Assembly: GCA_935421135.1 (NCBI GenBank)
Contig: OW285191.1
Location: 8,503,504-8,567,503, forward strand
Direction: 5' to 3'
DNA from: Bugulina stolonifera
Taxonomy: Eukaryota > Bryozoa > Gymnolaemata > Cheilostomatida > Bugulidae
DNA: 64,000 nt
The notes under the pieces are model-generated. The model made no database searches. It had not been told where the DNA came from and was given only the letters and a program-made list of their open reading frames with translations. This document shows, piece by piece, positions 12,330-25,089 of this stretch. Every line of letters starts with the position of its first letter. Within the stretch, counting starts at the first letter, position 1. The translations under genes were made by a program, and so were the position numbers.

Positions 12330-15300
12330 CTATGTTAGTGGACTCTTTGCTATGTTATCATCTAGAGGTACAGGCATATGGCTGTGTTCAGATCCATGCA
12401 TTTCTGGTTGGTATGTGAGTAGTACTATCATAGTCCATAGGTGGAGAATCAGCTACAAACATGATCCTATATTTAGTATTCAGTTCAATACAATAGTAAG
12501 TAGTCCCTACTAGCTAGGCTTACAACTAGCTACAAGTACCAGGCCAAAGGACAACAACTTTGAATTTGATGTTTTACAATTTGAAGTTGCCTTCTTCTAT
12601 TTAGGTTCAAGTGAGAGAGGACAACTTCTTATTATAGCTAGTTAAATTAGTGTTGATGGTAAAAATTGACAATAGCACATTATTGCTAAACCTAGAACAT
12701 CTGGTAGCCAACTCAACACTTTGGTATGGTGCTAGATAGTTTTAGCTGGTAGTCAGTTTACAACTAGTACATTTAACAAAGGACACTGGAGGATAGGAGC
12801 TCTAAGACAGTAATATGGCTCTCGCTAATTAGTACTTTGAAGCTATCCCCTTGGCTCCAGTTTCCAATGAGAGAGGGCAACTTCTTACTATAATCAATTA
12901 CAACTTTAATATCATTGATTACATATTAACAAAAAGAGTACTCACCATGTATACGATTACAAACACTCTAGCTATTGGATACCTTCTCAGGAATACACCC
13001 AATCGAATGCTAAAACAACAAATAAGCACATGTAGGTCTGAAATAATTATGAGGGGTATTCAGTAACAGTTTTAGTTCCATAGAAGAATGCAGCCTCAAA
13101 GGTTGGTGACTTACACTCTCCGAATAATAAAAACACTTTCTGGCGCATGTTCCTGAATACCTGAATACCGACAACCATCTGATGGATGTGAGAAAATGAT
13201 GCTACAGTTATTGTTCCAATTCAAATGCTAAAAACATTGAATTGCAAAAAGACTCATACAGTGATGGTGGACATGGAACATACATGAAAGCTTTATGATA
13301 GTTTGAAAAAGTAATCTAGGTATGATGTACCTGAACTTGTCTATAGTGTTGGCAGCACGCTTGACCTTTCTGGTGAACTCTGGGTCAGTCGGTGATTCTT
13401 TTAGGAACGTTGGTAAGTTTGCTCTTTGCCTCACACGTTCATCTTCTCCGATATACACAGCTGTACTCTGATGAATATACATACCAGACATTACTAACTC
13501 GCATACCATGTATTAGACTATTAATACATGTAGATAACAGTAGCCGTGGGCCTAAATACATGTAGAGATCAAATGAATACACAATGATGGTACACTAGTC
13601 CACTAGGGCATTAAACACACAATCATATTCATTACTACTTGTTTCATGTACAACCATCAGGTGAGTAATGATTGGATAATCATAATAGCTAATAACAATT
13701 TGAATAAGCAATCAGCTATGAACTGAATAAATAGTATGATGTCATTAGTACATGAACATGCATACAGGTATGTGTACAGTATTATATGATATAAAAACGA
13801 GGACGATGAGAGTAGTAGACTCACGCTGGCGGAGGAAGAGCTGGTCTGTGCCATCTGTTCCATATGCTTACACTGCTGTTCCAGCCTCTCCAACTGTAAC
13901 TTCATAGAGTTCTTCTCTGTACTGAGAGACTCAACCAGAGTCTGTTTCTGTATCAGATTCTCAGTTAGATGGTGGAGTCTGGTTTCCAGCTCACTCTCTG
14001 AAGCAGTGCTTAGCTTCTTCGACATTACCTTTATGGGATTATATAATATTATACTCTCTACACTGTGTATAGTATTACATGTACTCTCTATACTATGTAT
14101 AGTATTACATGTACTCTCTACACTGTGTATAGTATTACATGTACTCTCTATACTATGTATAGTATTACATGTAATACTATACTGTGTATAGTATTACATG
14201 TACTCTCTATACTATGTATAGTATTACATGTACTCTCTATACTGTGTATAGTATTACATGTACTCTCTATACTGTGTATAGTATTACATGTACTCTCTAT
14301 ACTATGTATAGTATTACATGTACTCTCTATACTATGTATAGTATTACATGTAATACTATACACTGTGTATAGTATTACATGTACTCTCTATACTATGTAT
14401 AGTATTACATGTACTCTCTATACTGTGCATAGTATTACATGTACTCTCTACACTGTGTATAGTATTACATGTACTCTCTATACTGTGTATAGTATTACAT
14501 GTAATACTATACACTGTGTATAGTATTACATGTACTCTCTATACAGTGTATAGTATTACATGTACTCTCTACACTGTGTATAGTATTACATGTACTCTCT
14601 ATACTGTGTATAGTATTACATGTACTCTCTACACTGTGTATAGTATTACATGTACTCTCTATACTGTGTATAGTATTACATGTACTCTCTATACTGTGTA
14701 TAGTATTACATGTACTCTCTACACTGTGTATAGTATTACATGTACTCTCTACGCTGTGTATAGTATTACATGTACTCTCTACACTGTGTATAGTATTACA
14801 TGTACTCTCTACACTGTGTATAGTATTACATGTACTCTCTACACTGTGTATAGTATTACATGTACTCTCTATACTGTGTATAGCATTACATGTACTCTCT
14901 ACACTGTGTATAGTATTAAATGTACTCTCTATACTGTGTATAGTATTACATGTACTCTCTATACTGTGTATAGTATTACATGTACTCTCTACACTGTGTA
15001 TAGTATTACATGTACTCTCTATACTGTGTATAGTATTGCATGTACTCTCTACGCTGTGTATAGTATAACATGTACTCTCTACGCTGTGTATAGTATTACA
15101 TGTACTCTCTATACTGTGTATAGTATTACATGTACTCTCTACACTGTGTATAGTATTACATGTACTCTCTACACTGTGTATAGTATTACATGTACTCTCT
15201 ACACTGTGTATAGTATTACATGCACTCTCTACACTGTGTATAGTATTACATGTACTCTCTATACTGTGTATAGTATTACATGTACTCTCTATACTGTGTA

Positions 15301-18300
15301 TAGTATTACATGTACTCTATACACTGTGTATAGTATTACATGTACTCTCTACACGTGTATAGTATTACATGTACTCTCTATACTGTGTATAGTATTACAT
15401 GTACTCTATACACTGTGTATAGTATTACATGTACTCTCTACACTGTGTATAGTATTACATGTACTCTCTATACTGTGTATAGTATTACATGTACTCTATA
15501 CACTGTGTATAGTATTACATGTACTCTCTACACTGTGTATAGTATTACATGTACTCTCTATACTGTGTATAGTATTACATGTACTCTCTATACTGTGTAT
15601 AGTATTACATGTACTCTCTATACTGTGTATAGTATTACATGTACTCTCTACACTGTGTATAGTATTACATGTACTCTCTACACTGTGCATAGTATTACAT
15701 GTACTCTATACACTGTGTATAGTATTACATGTACTCTATACACTGTGCATAGTATTACATGTACTCTCTACACTGTGTATAGTATTACATGTACTCTATA
15801 CACTGTGTATAGTATTACATGTACTCTATACACTGTGTATAGTATTACATGTACTCTCTACACTGTGTATAGTATTACATGTACTCTCTATACTGTGTAT
15901 AGTATTACATGTACTCTCTACACTGTGTATAGTATTACATGTACTCTCTATACTGTGTATAGTATTACATGTACTCTCTATACACTGTGTATAGTATTAC
16001 ATGTACTCTATACACTGTGTATAGTATTACATGTACTCTATACACTGTGTATATATAGTATTACATGTACTCTATACACTGTGTATAGTATTACATGTAC
16101 TCTCTATACTGTGTATAGTATTACATGTACTCTCTACACTGTGTATAGTATTACATGTACTCTCTATACTGTGTATAGTATTACATGTACTCTCTATACT
16201 GTGTATAGTATTACATTTGTACTCTCTACACTGTGTATAGTATTACATGTACTCTCTATACTGTGTATAGTATTACATGTACTCTCTACACTGTGTATAG
16301 TATTACATGTACTCTCTACACTGTGTATAGTATTACATGTACTCTCTACACTGTGTATAGTATTACATGTACTCTATACACTGTGTATAGTATTACATGT
16401 ACTCTCTACACTGTGTATAGTATTACATGTACTCTATACACTGTGTATAGTATTACATGTACTCTCTACACTGTGTATAGTATTACATGTACTCTCTACA
16501 CTGTGTATAGTATTACATGTACTCTCTACACTGTGTATAGTATTACATGTACTCTCTACACTGTGTATAGTATTACATGTACTCTCTACACTGTGTATAG
16601 TATTACATGTACTCTCTACACTGTGTATAGTATTACATGTACTCTCTACACTGTGTATAGTATTACATGTACTCTCTACACTGTGTATAGTATTACATGT
16701 ACTCTCTACACTGTGTATAGTATTACATGTACTCTCTACACTGTGTATAGTATTACATGTACTCTCTACACTGTGTATAGTATTACATGTACTCTCTACA
16801 CTGTGTATAGTATTACATGTACTCTCTACACTGTGTATAGTATTACATGTACTCTCTACACTGTGTATAGTATTACATGTACTCTCTACACTGTGTATAG
16901 TATTACATGTACTCTCTACACTGTGTATAGTATTACATGTACTCTCTACACTGTGTATAGTATTACATGTACTCTCTACACTGTGTATAGTATTACATGT
17001 ACTCTCTACACTGTGTATAGTATTACATGTACTCTCTACACTGTGTATAGTATTACATGTACTCTCTACACTGTGTATAGTATTACATGTACTCTCTACA
17101 CTGTGTATAGTATTACATGTACTCTCTACACTGTGTATAGTATTACATGTACTCTCTACACTGTGTATAGTATTACATGTACTCTCTACACTGTGTATAG
17201 TATTACATGTACTCTCTACACTGTGTATAGTATTACAGGTACTCTCTACACTGTGTATAGTATTACATGTACTCTCTACACTGTGTATAGTATTACATGT
17301 ACTCTTTACACTGTGTATAGTATTACATGTACTCTCTACACTGTGTATAGTATTACATGTACTCTCTACACTGTGTATAGTATTACATGTACTCTCTACA
17401 CTGTGTATAGTATTACATGTACTCTCTACACTGTGTATAGTATTACATGTACTCTCTACACTGTGTATAGTATTACATGTACTCTCTATACTGTGTATAG
17501 TATTACATGTACTCTCTATACTGTGTAAAGTATTACATGTACTCTCTATACTGTGTATAGTATTACATGTACTCTCTACACTGTGTATAGTATTACATGT
17601 ACTCTCTACACTGTGTATAGTATTACATGTACTCTCTACACTGTGTATAGTATTACATGTACTCTCTATACTGTGTATAGTATTACATGTACTCTCTATA
17701 CTGTGTATAGTATTACATGTACTCTCTACACTGTGTATAGTATTACATTATACTCTATAGAATGCAGGTGGTTCTGTACTATAGTCTCTACATTGCCCAT
17801 AATAACTATGGTGTATTACACTGCATAATCTCACACCTGGTTACGTAATTTCTCAATCTCTACGTCCCTGTCATGTATTTGCTGTTGTAGAGCAGTTTTC
17901 TGACTGATAGACTGTTCTTGGGTGTACTTGACCTCTTCGTCCTTCTGCTTCAATTCTACATGATAGTAGCGATACAGCAATACAATAATACTGATAGCAA
18001 TATACATGTACAGTAATACAATAATACTGATAGTAACATATACAGTAATACAATAACACTGATTGTGATACACAGTAATACAATAATACTGATAGCAGTA
18101 TACATGTACAGTAATACAATAATACTGATAGTAACAGATATACAGTAATACAATAACACTGATAGCAATATACATGTACAGTAATACAATAGTAATGATA
18201 GCAATATAATATATACAATTATGCTGTCGCACTGATAGAAACTACAGTAATCCAGGCAATAACTACAGTAATACTGATAGTAATCAGCCAATACTGATAG

Positions 18301-21300
18301 TAATATGGTCATACTGACAGTAATGCTGTATGGTAGTAACCAACACCTACCTTGCTCCAGATCATTATATTTAGACTGAGTTCTGTTAAGTCTCTCCTCC
18401 AAGTTGTCAATCGTCTCCCTTGACTCATCATGATCAGACTGTAGTTGTGTTTCCAGATCCTTACAGAGATAGATGGACAAGTAGATTATAGTACTAACTG
18501 ATATAACAGATAATATGTGGCTAGATTGGTGTAGTTATTATACAGACTGCCTGTTTATCGTGATAATTACAACTACACCAGATACAATGATATATGATAT
18601 AAAATCAACGGACCGACTAGGATCGTGTGTGCCTAGGTGACGGAACAGCTATCAAAAACCAAAACCAAAGTGTTATGAGACCTCAAAGGTTTAAACTGAG
18701 ACGTTAATATTCTCGTTTACGCTCAACATGTTGAGACTTCATGACGTCAAAACAGAACAGAAAATTGAGCATAAAACCACTTATTGGGCTGCAGATTCTA
18801 GTGAGGTAAAAGGTTTGAAGAATCTATAGAGTTACCGTTTCATTAAACCAGCATTTCCTAGCAGATATTGGTATAGAGTTGTTTAATTATAGAATACCTG
18901 AAGTTCCATACGTAGAGACTCTATGGTACCAGATGCCTGCTGTAGTTCCTGTCTTAGCATTGTCTTCTCTTGTTCAATCTCAGCATTGATGTCTGAACCA
19001 AACTCTCCACTTACACCTTGTCCTCCAGCTTCTCGCATTGAAGAGATCAGTTTATCTTTAGACTATGAAATAGAGACTGTAGGCTATACTGGATAGATGG
19101 AGATTAGTACAAGGGAACATAATTATTCACATCAATAAGTAAGATATCAATGATAGGCATATTATATCTAATTAGGGTTACCTAAACAACCTTAGAGATA
19201 TACGGAGGTTACCGTACTACCCCTGCATCAGCACCTGCTCCTTTGATATATACAACATGCAAGGGAGAGCAACTAAGGTGGTCCAACCCAAACCCCAAAC
19301 AAATATATTTACTATGATACATGCATATTCAAGTTATGGTTATGTACACTGTACATAGATGTGTGTACATTGGTATACACTTGTATTAGTGTATAATATT
19401 GTACTATATTTCGAACACCAGAAAGTTAAGGTACGTGAATAATTTAGCAGGTGAATATTTTAGTCAAAGATGAAGTCAATACAATAGAATATAGGTGTGT
19501 AGTTTCCATATTGTAAATATTCTGCCACTATTTCCATGATTTGTGAGATGTCTGCTGCCCTGTATTATAACTCTACATTAATACGTTCCAGTCATTATTT
19601 ACATTGAGTACAATGAGCCAATGATCTCTACCCCTTCCTCACCTGTAGGATACGTGTTGCTTTGTCTTTGTATTCACTGAGCTCTTGCTTCACAGACTCA
19701 ACGTTTAACTTGGAATGTTTCAACTGCTGCGCTAGAGTTTCACTTCGATCTAGAATACGATAATATTACTGTATAACATCAAGTTATATAGAGTAATATA
19801 ACTTACATTCGACCCATGAAATTAATGTACTACGTAATGCATTCATGTCATCATGACATGAATATATATTAGATGACACACACAACTAAATAAGAATTAG
19901 AAAGTATTGCTATATCAAGGTGAGTCTAGACTGTAGTTTTAGAGGGGGAGAGGGGGGTCACTTACGTTTTTCATCACTCAATTTCTTCTGAAGTTGGACC
20001 ACAGTCTCTGAGAGTGTCTGCTGATCAGCTTCTAGTCGAGACTGTCTTTCCGTATATTCTCTCTACATTAAACAAAAGGGGCGATATTACAGCATGACAA
20101 CTAGTTAGGGCAGCGCTGTGTCACCACACCACAGCAGAGACTGTGACACGAGAGGTATACAACTATTATTTGTTTTATCTCGTTTACTAGCTGTGGTGCA
20201 GTAATACAGTAAAACAGTAATATAGTAAAACAGTAATACAGCAATACAGCAATACAGTAATATCGTAATATAACTAAAACAGAGCAATAACCTGAGCAAA
20301 GGGATACTTCCATGTATCAATTACATAAATAGCACACCATCAATAGTAGATTATAGCACCACCATATAGTAGATTATAGCACACCACAGGGTAGATCATA
20401 GCACACCACTAGTAGATTATAGCACACCGTATAGTAGATTATAGCACACCATATAGTACACTACACAATATACATTAGCTTACCTGAGATTTCTGTGTGT
20501 GTTCTTGATCCAGTTTCATCTTATTTTCTGCTTCCATCAGTTTCATCTACAAGGAGGAGAGTAGCCAGAGCTATCATACAATCGACAGATGAACTTGTAA
20601 TTATAGCATCCTAGACTGAGTACCCATTCAATCTATTTAAATATCATGTTGGACTTGGATTTTGTGTAACATTCTGTACTTAGTGGCTTTGCTACCACGA
20701 TTTGAGGCACAGACCCCTTACCTTGAGTGTATCCAATGCCTGGCTATGGAGTCCGCTCGAGTCAGTGTGGTCTCTCAATATCCTCTCCCGATCTTGTTCC
20801 AACTCTTCTAGTCTAGAGGTCTTGGACTTCACCTCACCCTCTAACTCCTCTAACCTCACCCTTAGAATAGCTACCTGTGAATCATACCACTCACAGTAAA
20901 TAGTCCTATAGCCTTAGTTAGGATTGTGGGCTATGACTATCTGCATATCACACAGTGTACTATCTGTACGCCATGCTCCGTTTCAATTTAGAGTCGGAAC
21001 GCTGAGCTTAAAGTGCTCCAGAAAACCAGGATCTTGCTATTGCTATTGAGGAAATAATCATTCCTAACCACAAACGATTATGCAAATGATGGGGGAGGGT
21101 AGAGTCGACCCTTACCTGACTGTCCTTAGCATTTATAGCCTCAGTTTGATCAGTCTCCTTGTCTCGTAACTCTCGTAACATCTGCTCTAGTCTGGAGATC
21201 TGTTGGTCGGATGAGTCTGCCTTTCCCTTGTGAGTAGCCAGTTCTATCATACAACAACATAATACAGTATACCTAGACAACCATGTTATCTACGGTTTAC

Positions 21301-23632
21301 TTGTTAGGAGTCACAAGCATACTAGCCTTTTATGGCAAGAGCAGCATGCAGTGTACATTACTAGCCTGTGGTACTAGCAATAACGCTGCAGATACACAAC
21401 AACTTTATCACAGAGTGATCAATAACACTCTTGTAATTGCATTGAGACATAACCAGCTACGGCTATCAGATAAGAGACTTAAACCAATTGCTAAAATGTA
21501 GACTATTAGAGAATTTGCGACTGCTTGAAAATTTCAGTTAGAAATAAGACGTTCCGAAAACGTTCAAACTCCAACCCCCAACTAATGTTTTCGGAACGTC
21601 ATGTTTCTAACTGACATCTCCAAAGTGTCTCGTTACCACCATTAGACCATCCATCAACAAGTCAAGAGATTGGCCTCCTTATATACCAAAGACTACCGTC
21701 TAAAATACCTGTAGTAGAAGACAACTAGGCATATTTTCTTTGTCAAAACTTCCACCTTAACAGATGATATGCTCAACCAATCAGCTTACCAGTCTCCGCC
21801 TGCCGGGCCCGTTGTATCAATGAAGTTACTTCATTATTTAACGACTGAACTTCGTTTTTCAGTAATCCGTTCTCCAACTCCAGAGATTTAATGTCTGACT
21901 CAGATATACCCTCTAGTGTAGTTCCTGCTGCGCTCTGGGTGCTCATAGCTGAAGTTGTCATCTCGGCAGATGATGTCATTGCGGGTGGGTTCTCTACAAC
22001 CTCGTAGTCGCTAGGACAGGTTGAAGAACCAGAGTTTCTGTCTGTAGGACTGTGGTTAGCATCATCTTCAACACAGACAACAATGTCATATCATAATATA
22101 TTTTTGAGGTAGATTAGGGTTTTCAAACAACAATTTATGAATTTTGATTTGGGGAACCATATTGGAAAAAGATAATAATCGGCTTCTATTAAACTGCCTG
22201 TAAAGACAAATTAACCTTTAATCTGTCAAACAACTAAAATGTATCTCCCAACCAGATGGAAAATTATTTTCAGTGTACGGATGGAAATACAACATGTTGA
22301 AAAGAAGAAAACATTTTTGGTATAATTCCACAAGATTTGTGTAAAAGTATTGTCTAACACAAACCTCTTGGCTTATTAGTAAATCTGGTGACCAAGTCTT
22401 ACAATCACAACACGGAGTATTACACCTGTTAGTAAAAGGTTCTCTGATTGATATTTAATTTAAAAGGCTATCTGTCTCTAAATTAATCTTGGGAGCGGTA
22501 ACACATCGGCCATAGTAGAACCAACAAAACTTAAGATCATGTAGAGAATGACCTTTGTTACTACGATTTTATACTAAGATTCTAATATTTTAGTAAAAAT
22601 TTAATCGATGATACATTGTAACAGCACACCACAAGCATGGTGCAATATATGAGAGTTATCATTCCTCAGTTTGTAGTGCGACTTGATGGTATCCATCAAC
22701 AGTATGATGATAATAAAAACAACAACCTTTCAATGCAAGCCAACGGCCATAGGATATGGTATTGATACCTCCTTGTTGCTATTTTCATTATTGAAAATAA
22801 AGGAGGAAACGACTTGAATTTTTGCATCAAAGTCAGAACAACTTTATATTCGTAGCTTAATGATCAACCTTACTAATTAATTATAGCTAATCCTTACCTG
22901 CAGGTGTCTGTGGTCGGGCAGTAAAGTGAAGCCCACTGTCATTAGTGCGTGTGGATCCAGTGCTAGACTGCCTTGAATGCACTAGCTTCTTCTTGATATC
23001 TTTACTCGGTTCACTGTTGAGAAACTCAAACAACTCATCGTCGAGAGTCTTTTTACTCGGCTTCTTGGGTATGGGTGCAGATGCAGTGGAAGACTTAGCT
23101 GGAGCAGCTATTGGAGGCGTGGCAGTTCTAAATTACATGTTCAAATTTACACTACCTTTTCACAAAAAAATGTACAATGTAATAAGAAAATAAAAAAATC
23201 AATTAAATTTAATGCAAAAATCGATATGTACATTCTATCTCTCAACTGTTGTAAGCAATGACACAGGTAATCAGTGAAACCAATATATTTTGAAGTAAGG
23301 TCTAAGCACACATTAGGCCTATTGTTATACGTATCAAGCACAACACATCTTGTACGTACATAAGAGACAGTGATGTATATTTTCACCATAAAAATTCAAC
23401 TATTGAATAACAAATTAGTTCTGCAGAGCGAGCCAGCCTACCTAGTGGTCTGTGGGGCTGGTCCTGTAATTGATAAAGACAAACCAGACTTTTTATCACC
23501 AGAGTCCCCTCCAAGAGTCCGGTTAGAGTCGTCATTAGAGATTGTTGAAGTATTTAATGATGCATTGGCCGTTTGATCTACTTTATTCAAAAGCTCCTCA
23601 GCTTTGCCTGCAAGTCCCGTAAGCCAAGACAT
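12330..23632 (-). CDS. GOLGA5: Golgin-84 (Golgin subfamily A member 5), 15 coding exons
   Basis: Golgi tethering coiled-coil protein; in characterised animals it is a tail-anchored, Rab1-binding golgin needed for Golgi stack structure and COPI vesicle tethering. Coding exons in order (minus strand): 23632-23442, 23127-22898, 22065-21790, 21243-21116, 20874-20722, 20546-20484, 20062-19966, 19749-19643, 19062-18898, 18459-18351, 17955-17837, 14028-13825, 13467-13331, 13009-12946, 12452-12330. All junctions are GT-AG and all phases fit, giving 722 codons with stop (721 aa; human 731). Family signatures: N terminus MSWLTGLAGKAEELLNKVDQ; DDELFEFLNS in exon 2; LENGLLKNEVQSLNNEV in exon 3; KATRILQSKDKLI across exons 8-9; LIQKQTLVESLSTEKNS in exon 12; FSIRLGVFLRRYPIARVFV in exons 13-14. 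Coiled coil covers about residues 200-630; the membrane anchor is about 675-695 with a 26-residue luminal tail. It looks intact and functional. Confidence 0.96.
14049..17760. repeat. Intronic 30-bp minisatellite, about 124 copies
   Basis: Tandem array of a 30-bp unit beginning TGTATAGTATTACATG. It fills nearly all of the golgin-84 intron 14029-17836. The left third mixes CTACACTG and CTATACTG variants with a few indels (CTCTATACACTG forms near 15310-16080). About 16470-17470 is almost perfectly homogeneous, implying recent expansion there. Because 30 is divisible by 3, every frame lacking a stop gives long artificial ORFs (VYSITCTLYT or CIVLHVLSTL repeats). These are not genes. Confidence 0.97.
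17966..18320. repeat. Intronic tandem repeat (CAGTAATACAATAATACTGA type)
   Basis: Imperfect repeats of CAGTAATACAATAATACTGA with interspersed TATACATGTA, in the golgin-84 intron 17956-18350. It decays rightward into shorter ACTGATAGTAAT units. The minus-strand ORFs through it are spurious. Confidence 0.8.
20190..20285. repeat. Intronic short tandem repeat (CAGTAATA/CAGTAAAA)
   Basis: About ten imperfect units of ACAGTAATAC or AACAGTAATA in the golgin-84 intron 20063-20483. Confidence 0.7.
20337..20465. repeat. Intronic tandem repeat (TAGTAGATTATAGCACACC)
   Basis: About five imperfect units built on TAGTAGATTATAGCACACC, adjacent to the previous repeat and ending just before the exon at 20484. 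Confidence 0.75.
21532..21623. repeat. Stable intronic hairpin in golgin-84
   Basis: Arms of about 30 nt: CAGTTAGAAATAAGACGTTC and CCGAAAACGTT on the left pair with AATGTTTTCGG and AACGTCATGTTTCTAACTG on the right, with a loop of about 20 nt rich in A and C. It sits in intron 21244-21789. It could be a small foldback element or a hairpin RNA precursor. Confidence 0.7.
22066..22897. other. Golgin-84 intron 2, no further feature seen
   Basis: Between coding exons 2 and 3 (832 nt). AT-rich with no recognisable repeat or ORF. Confidence 0.6.
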
Positions 23633-23648
23633 CGTGTTCTAGAAACTT

Positions 23649-25040
23649 CTGAAATCAACAAAAAACTAACAAATAATGTGCTGTATGATGAAATGTAAAC
23701 AGACAAACGTAATCAAATACTTGGTATAGGCCTTGTGGAACTTGAATACAAGCAAATAAAGTTTTGAGTTGCTTCCCTTCAGTAGAGTCAACCAAATTTT
23801 AATGTGGCTAAGAATAATAGCCCACAGACTCACAGTTACAGATCAACTTGTTTTAGGAGCAAAATGAAAGTTAAGAAGTTCCATGGTTCCCACTACACCT
23901 AAGTCTTCTTTTAAAAAAAAACATCAAAACACAACTACTGGTGCATCTTCGACTTTAAATTTTTACTTTTCAATTTCAATAATAACTTTTCCAACAAACA
24001 AACCAATCAATTTTTTATAACATGAAACTGTAAAATAAATTCAGGTCTACCTACTAAAGTTGGTCACAACTCATAAGGAAGTAGGTGATAATCATGATGT
24101 TTCATCATCGCCATCATGATGATTGAGGATACTCCAATAATGTAAATATAGAAGTGGCTTGTATGATATTGATGAGTGAATAGAGACTAGACTGTAGACG
24201 TGATAAATCAAAGAGCTTAATCTGTCTTACTTATGATAAAAGGTAACAAAGTGAAATAAAAATAAACTTATTTTCTATTAACATACAACGCAAAACAATT
24301 GTTATAATATTAAATATATTATTATTTAATATTAATATATCAAAACATTTTAAATCAAATAACAACTAATATTAAATATATAATTAATAATATTAAACAT
24401 AGTACAAAATAATAATATCTATATTTAATATTAATAAAAGATAATGATAATCATGATTTTATTTCCATAAAACATTATGTAATCAGTAATGATGTATGAT
24501 ATCCATTTTTATTAATTTATTAGTTGTGTTTTACATTTTTCTAAAGCGAAGCTGTTTTGTAAATTAACTGTAAGTCAAATTCGACTAAAATCATTAATCA
24601 TTAAATATTCAATGTACCAATCAATTATTTATAATATAATTAAATTAAAATTAATAATTATATTATAATTATAAATTATTATAAAATTATTATTCTATGA
24701 TTTGATAATCATAATTAATAGAAGAGAGAAGAGTTTATAATCATATGCATAATGGCTTGTAGTGTTGGAATAGCAATTAGTATCTAAATGTTGAAGGAAC
24801 ATGCTAGTCCATCTAGCGTCTAGTCTACTTGTAATAGAGGCATCTATGAAAGATTCATAAAATAAATAAAATAATAATTATTATATTATTAGTTTCACTT
24901 TGCTTAGCTGCAAACGTGGAACAAATATCTGGTTACAAGCAAAATATTTGCAATGGTCTGTCACATTATAGCTTACCTGCCGCATAACAGTCGGGCCAAT
25001 AACAATTAGTCAGCTCATATTTTCGAATATTGTTCCTCGT
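23649..25040 (-). promoter_or_regulatory. Probable golgin-84 5' UTR intron, non-coding first exon and promoter region
   Basis: Just before the ATG the minus strand reads TTGATTTCAG at an acceptor (exon resumes at 23648). A good donor, GGCAG followed by GTAAGC, lies at 24977, with a less AT-rich stretch upstream to about 25040 that includes an ATTGG (inverted CCAAT). This suggests a non-coding first exon at about 24977-25040 and a 1328-nt AT-rich 5' UTR intron. The start site was not resolved. A half-copy of the palindrome family (CAGAGAGAAGACAACTTTT) sits just upstream at about 25069. Confidence 0.5.
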
Positions 25041-25089
25041 AGTGTGGACAACTCCTAAAGAACACTTTTCAGAGAGAAGACAACTTTTG

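Noticed and set aside
14049..17760. CRISPR-like array
   Set aside because: The 30-bp units are contiguous with no unique spacers, in a eukaryotic intron.
14065..17828. Long ORFs of up to 806 codons made of VYSITCTLYT or CIVLHVLSTL repeats
   Set aside because: They are frames through the 30-bp intronic minisatellite. The intron lies between two well-supported golgin-84 exons on the other strand.
18741..18748. TGACGTCA (CRE-like site)
   Set aside because: A single short match within an intron; expected by chance and without supporting context.
12330..23632. Golgin-84 being a pseudogene because of its repeat-laden introns
   Set aside because: All 15 exons keep frame, splice sites and family motifs, and total length matches the family.
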